This document shows positions 5,523 through 5,575 of a DNA stretch of 5,575 bases, one piece after another (positions within the stretch are counted from its first letter, which is position 1; the number at the start of each line of letters is the position of its first letter). Location: assembly GCA_031266495.1 (NCBI GenBank), contig JAISAX010000400.1:1-5575 (forward strand). Reading direction: 5' to 3'. The translations under genes and the position numbers were made by a program. This DNA comes from Opitutaceae bacterium (GTDB lineage: Bacteria; Verrucomicrobiota; Verrucomicrobiae; Opitutales; Opitutaceae). Below the pieces are notes generated by a model, which was given only the letters and a program-made list of their open reading frames with translations, ran no database searches and was not told the DNA's origin.

Positions 5523-5575
5523 GGGGTGGGCGGACGAGGAGGGCGAAGGGGGAGGAGGACGGGGGGGGGGGGGGG
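5523..5575 (+). repeat. G-rich tract with terminal G15 run upstream of the minus-strand gene
   Basis: Runs of G lie at 5523-5526, 5528-5530, 5541-5543 and 5548-5552, followed by an uninterrupted G15 at 5561-5575 that ends the window. The plus strand could form G-quadruplexes; on the minus strand it is a C/T-rich leader to the coiled-coil gene. A long homopolymer exactly at the sequence end suggests an assembly break or a sequencing artefact, so the run length should not be trusted. Confidence 0.8.

Overview
The window is G+C-rich (about two thirds by eye) and looks like chromosomal DNA from the Verrucomicrobiota / PVC group, most likely an Opitutaceae-like bacterium. The main clue is a pseudopilin of the 'H-X9-DG' type placed directly upstream of a large exported glycoside-hydrolase-like protein, a pairing typical of PVC bacteria that degrade polysaccharides. 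The taxon is an inference from gene content, not from a marker gene.

Layout. Positions 1-650 (+) hold the end of a prepilin-type protein whose extreme N terminus lies outside the window. After only 22 bp, positions 673-4215 (+) encode a 1180-residue exported protein. It has an N-terminal signal segment, beta-rich modules, a GH42-like (beta-galactosidase/GH-A clan) barrel, a Rossmann-like domain resembling the beta-galactosidase trimerisation domain, and a beta-rich tail. The two genes probably form one transcription unit. At the barrel position where GH42 enzymes carry the acid/base Asn-Glu, this protein has Asn-Tyr. It also carries three G/C homopolymers of 8-9 bases and two short tandem repeats within its coding sequence.

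Positions 4216-4512 lie between convergent genes and contain no gene. The stretch is densely packed with inverted repeats. A nested, near-symmetric palindromic element (about 4249-4382) has 16/17-bp imperfect terminal inverted repeats and resembles a MITE/REPIN-type non-autonomous element. A second, related hairpin block follows at about 4385-4455. Two short motifs (GCGTAACWTCRG and CCCGCGCCA) each occur three times in mixed orientation across this stretch.

Positions 5499-4513 (-) encode a 328-residue protein with two predicted membrane helices near the N terminus followed by long helical/coiled-coil segments. I do not recognise its family. Its start lies 76 bp from the window end, and that upstream DNA is extremely G-rich on the plus strand, ending in a run of 15 G that probably marks a contig break.

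The strongest candidates for something undescribed are the nested palindromic element and the secreted GH42-like protein with a substituted acid/base position coupled to a pseudopilin.
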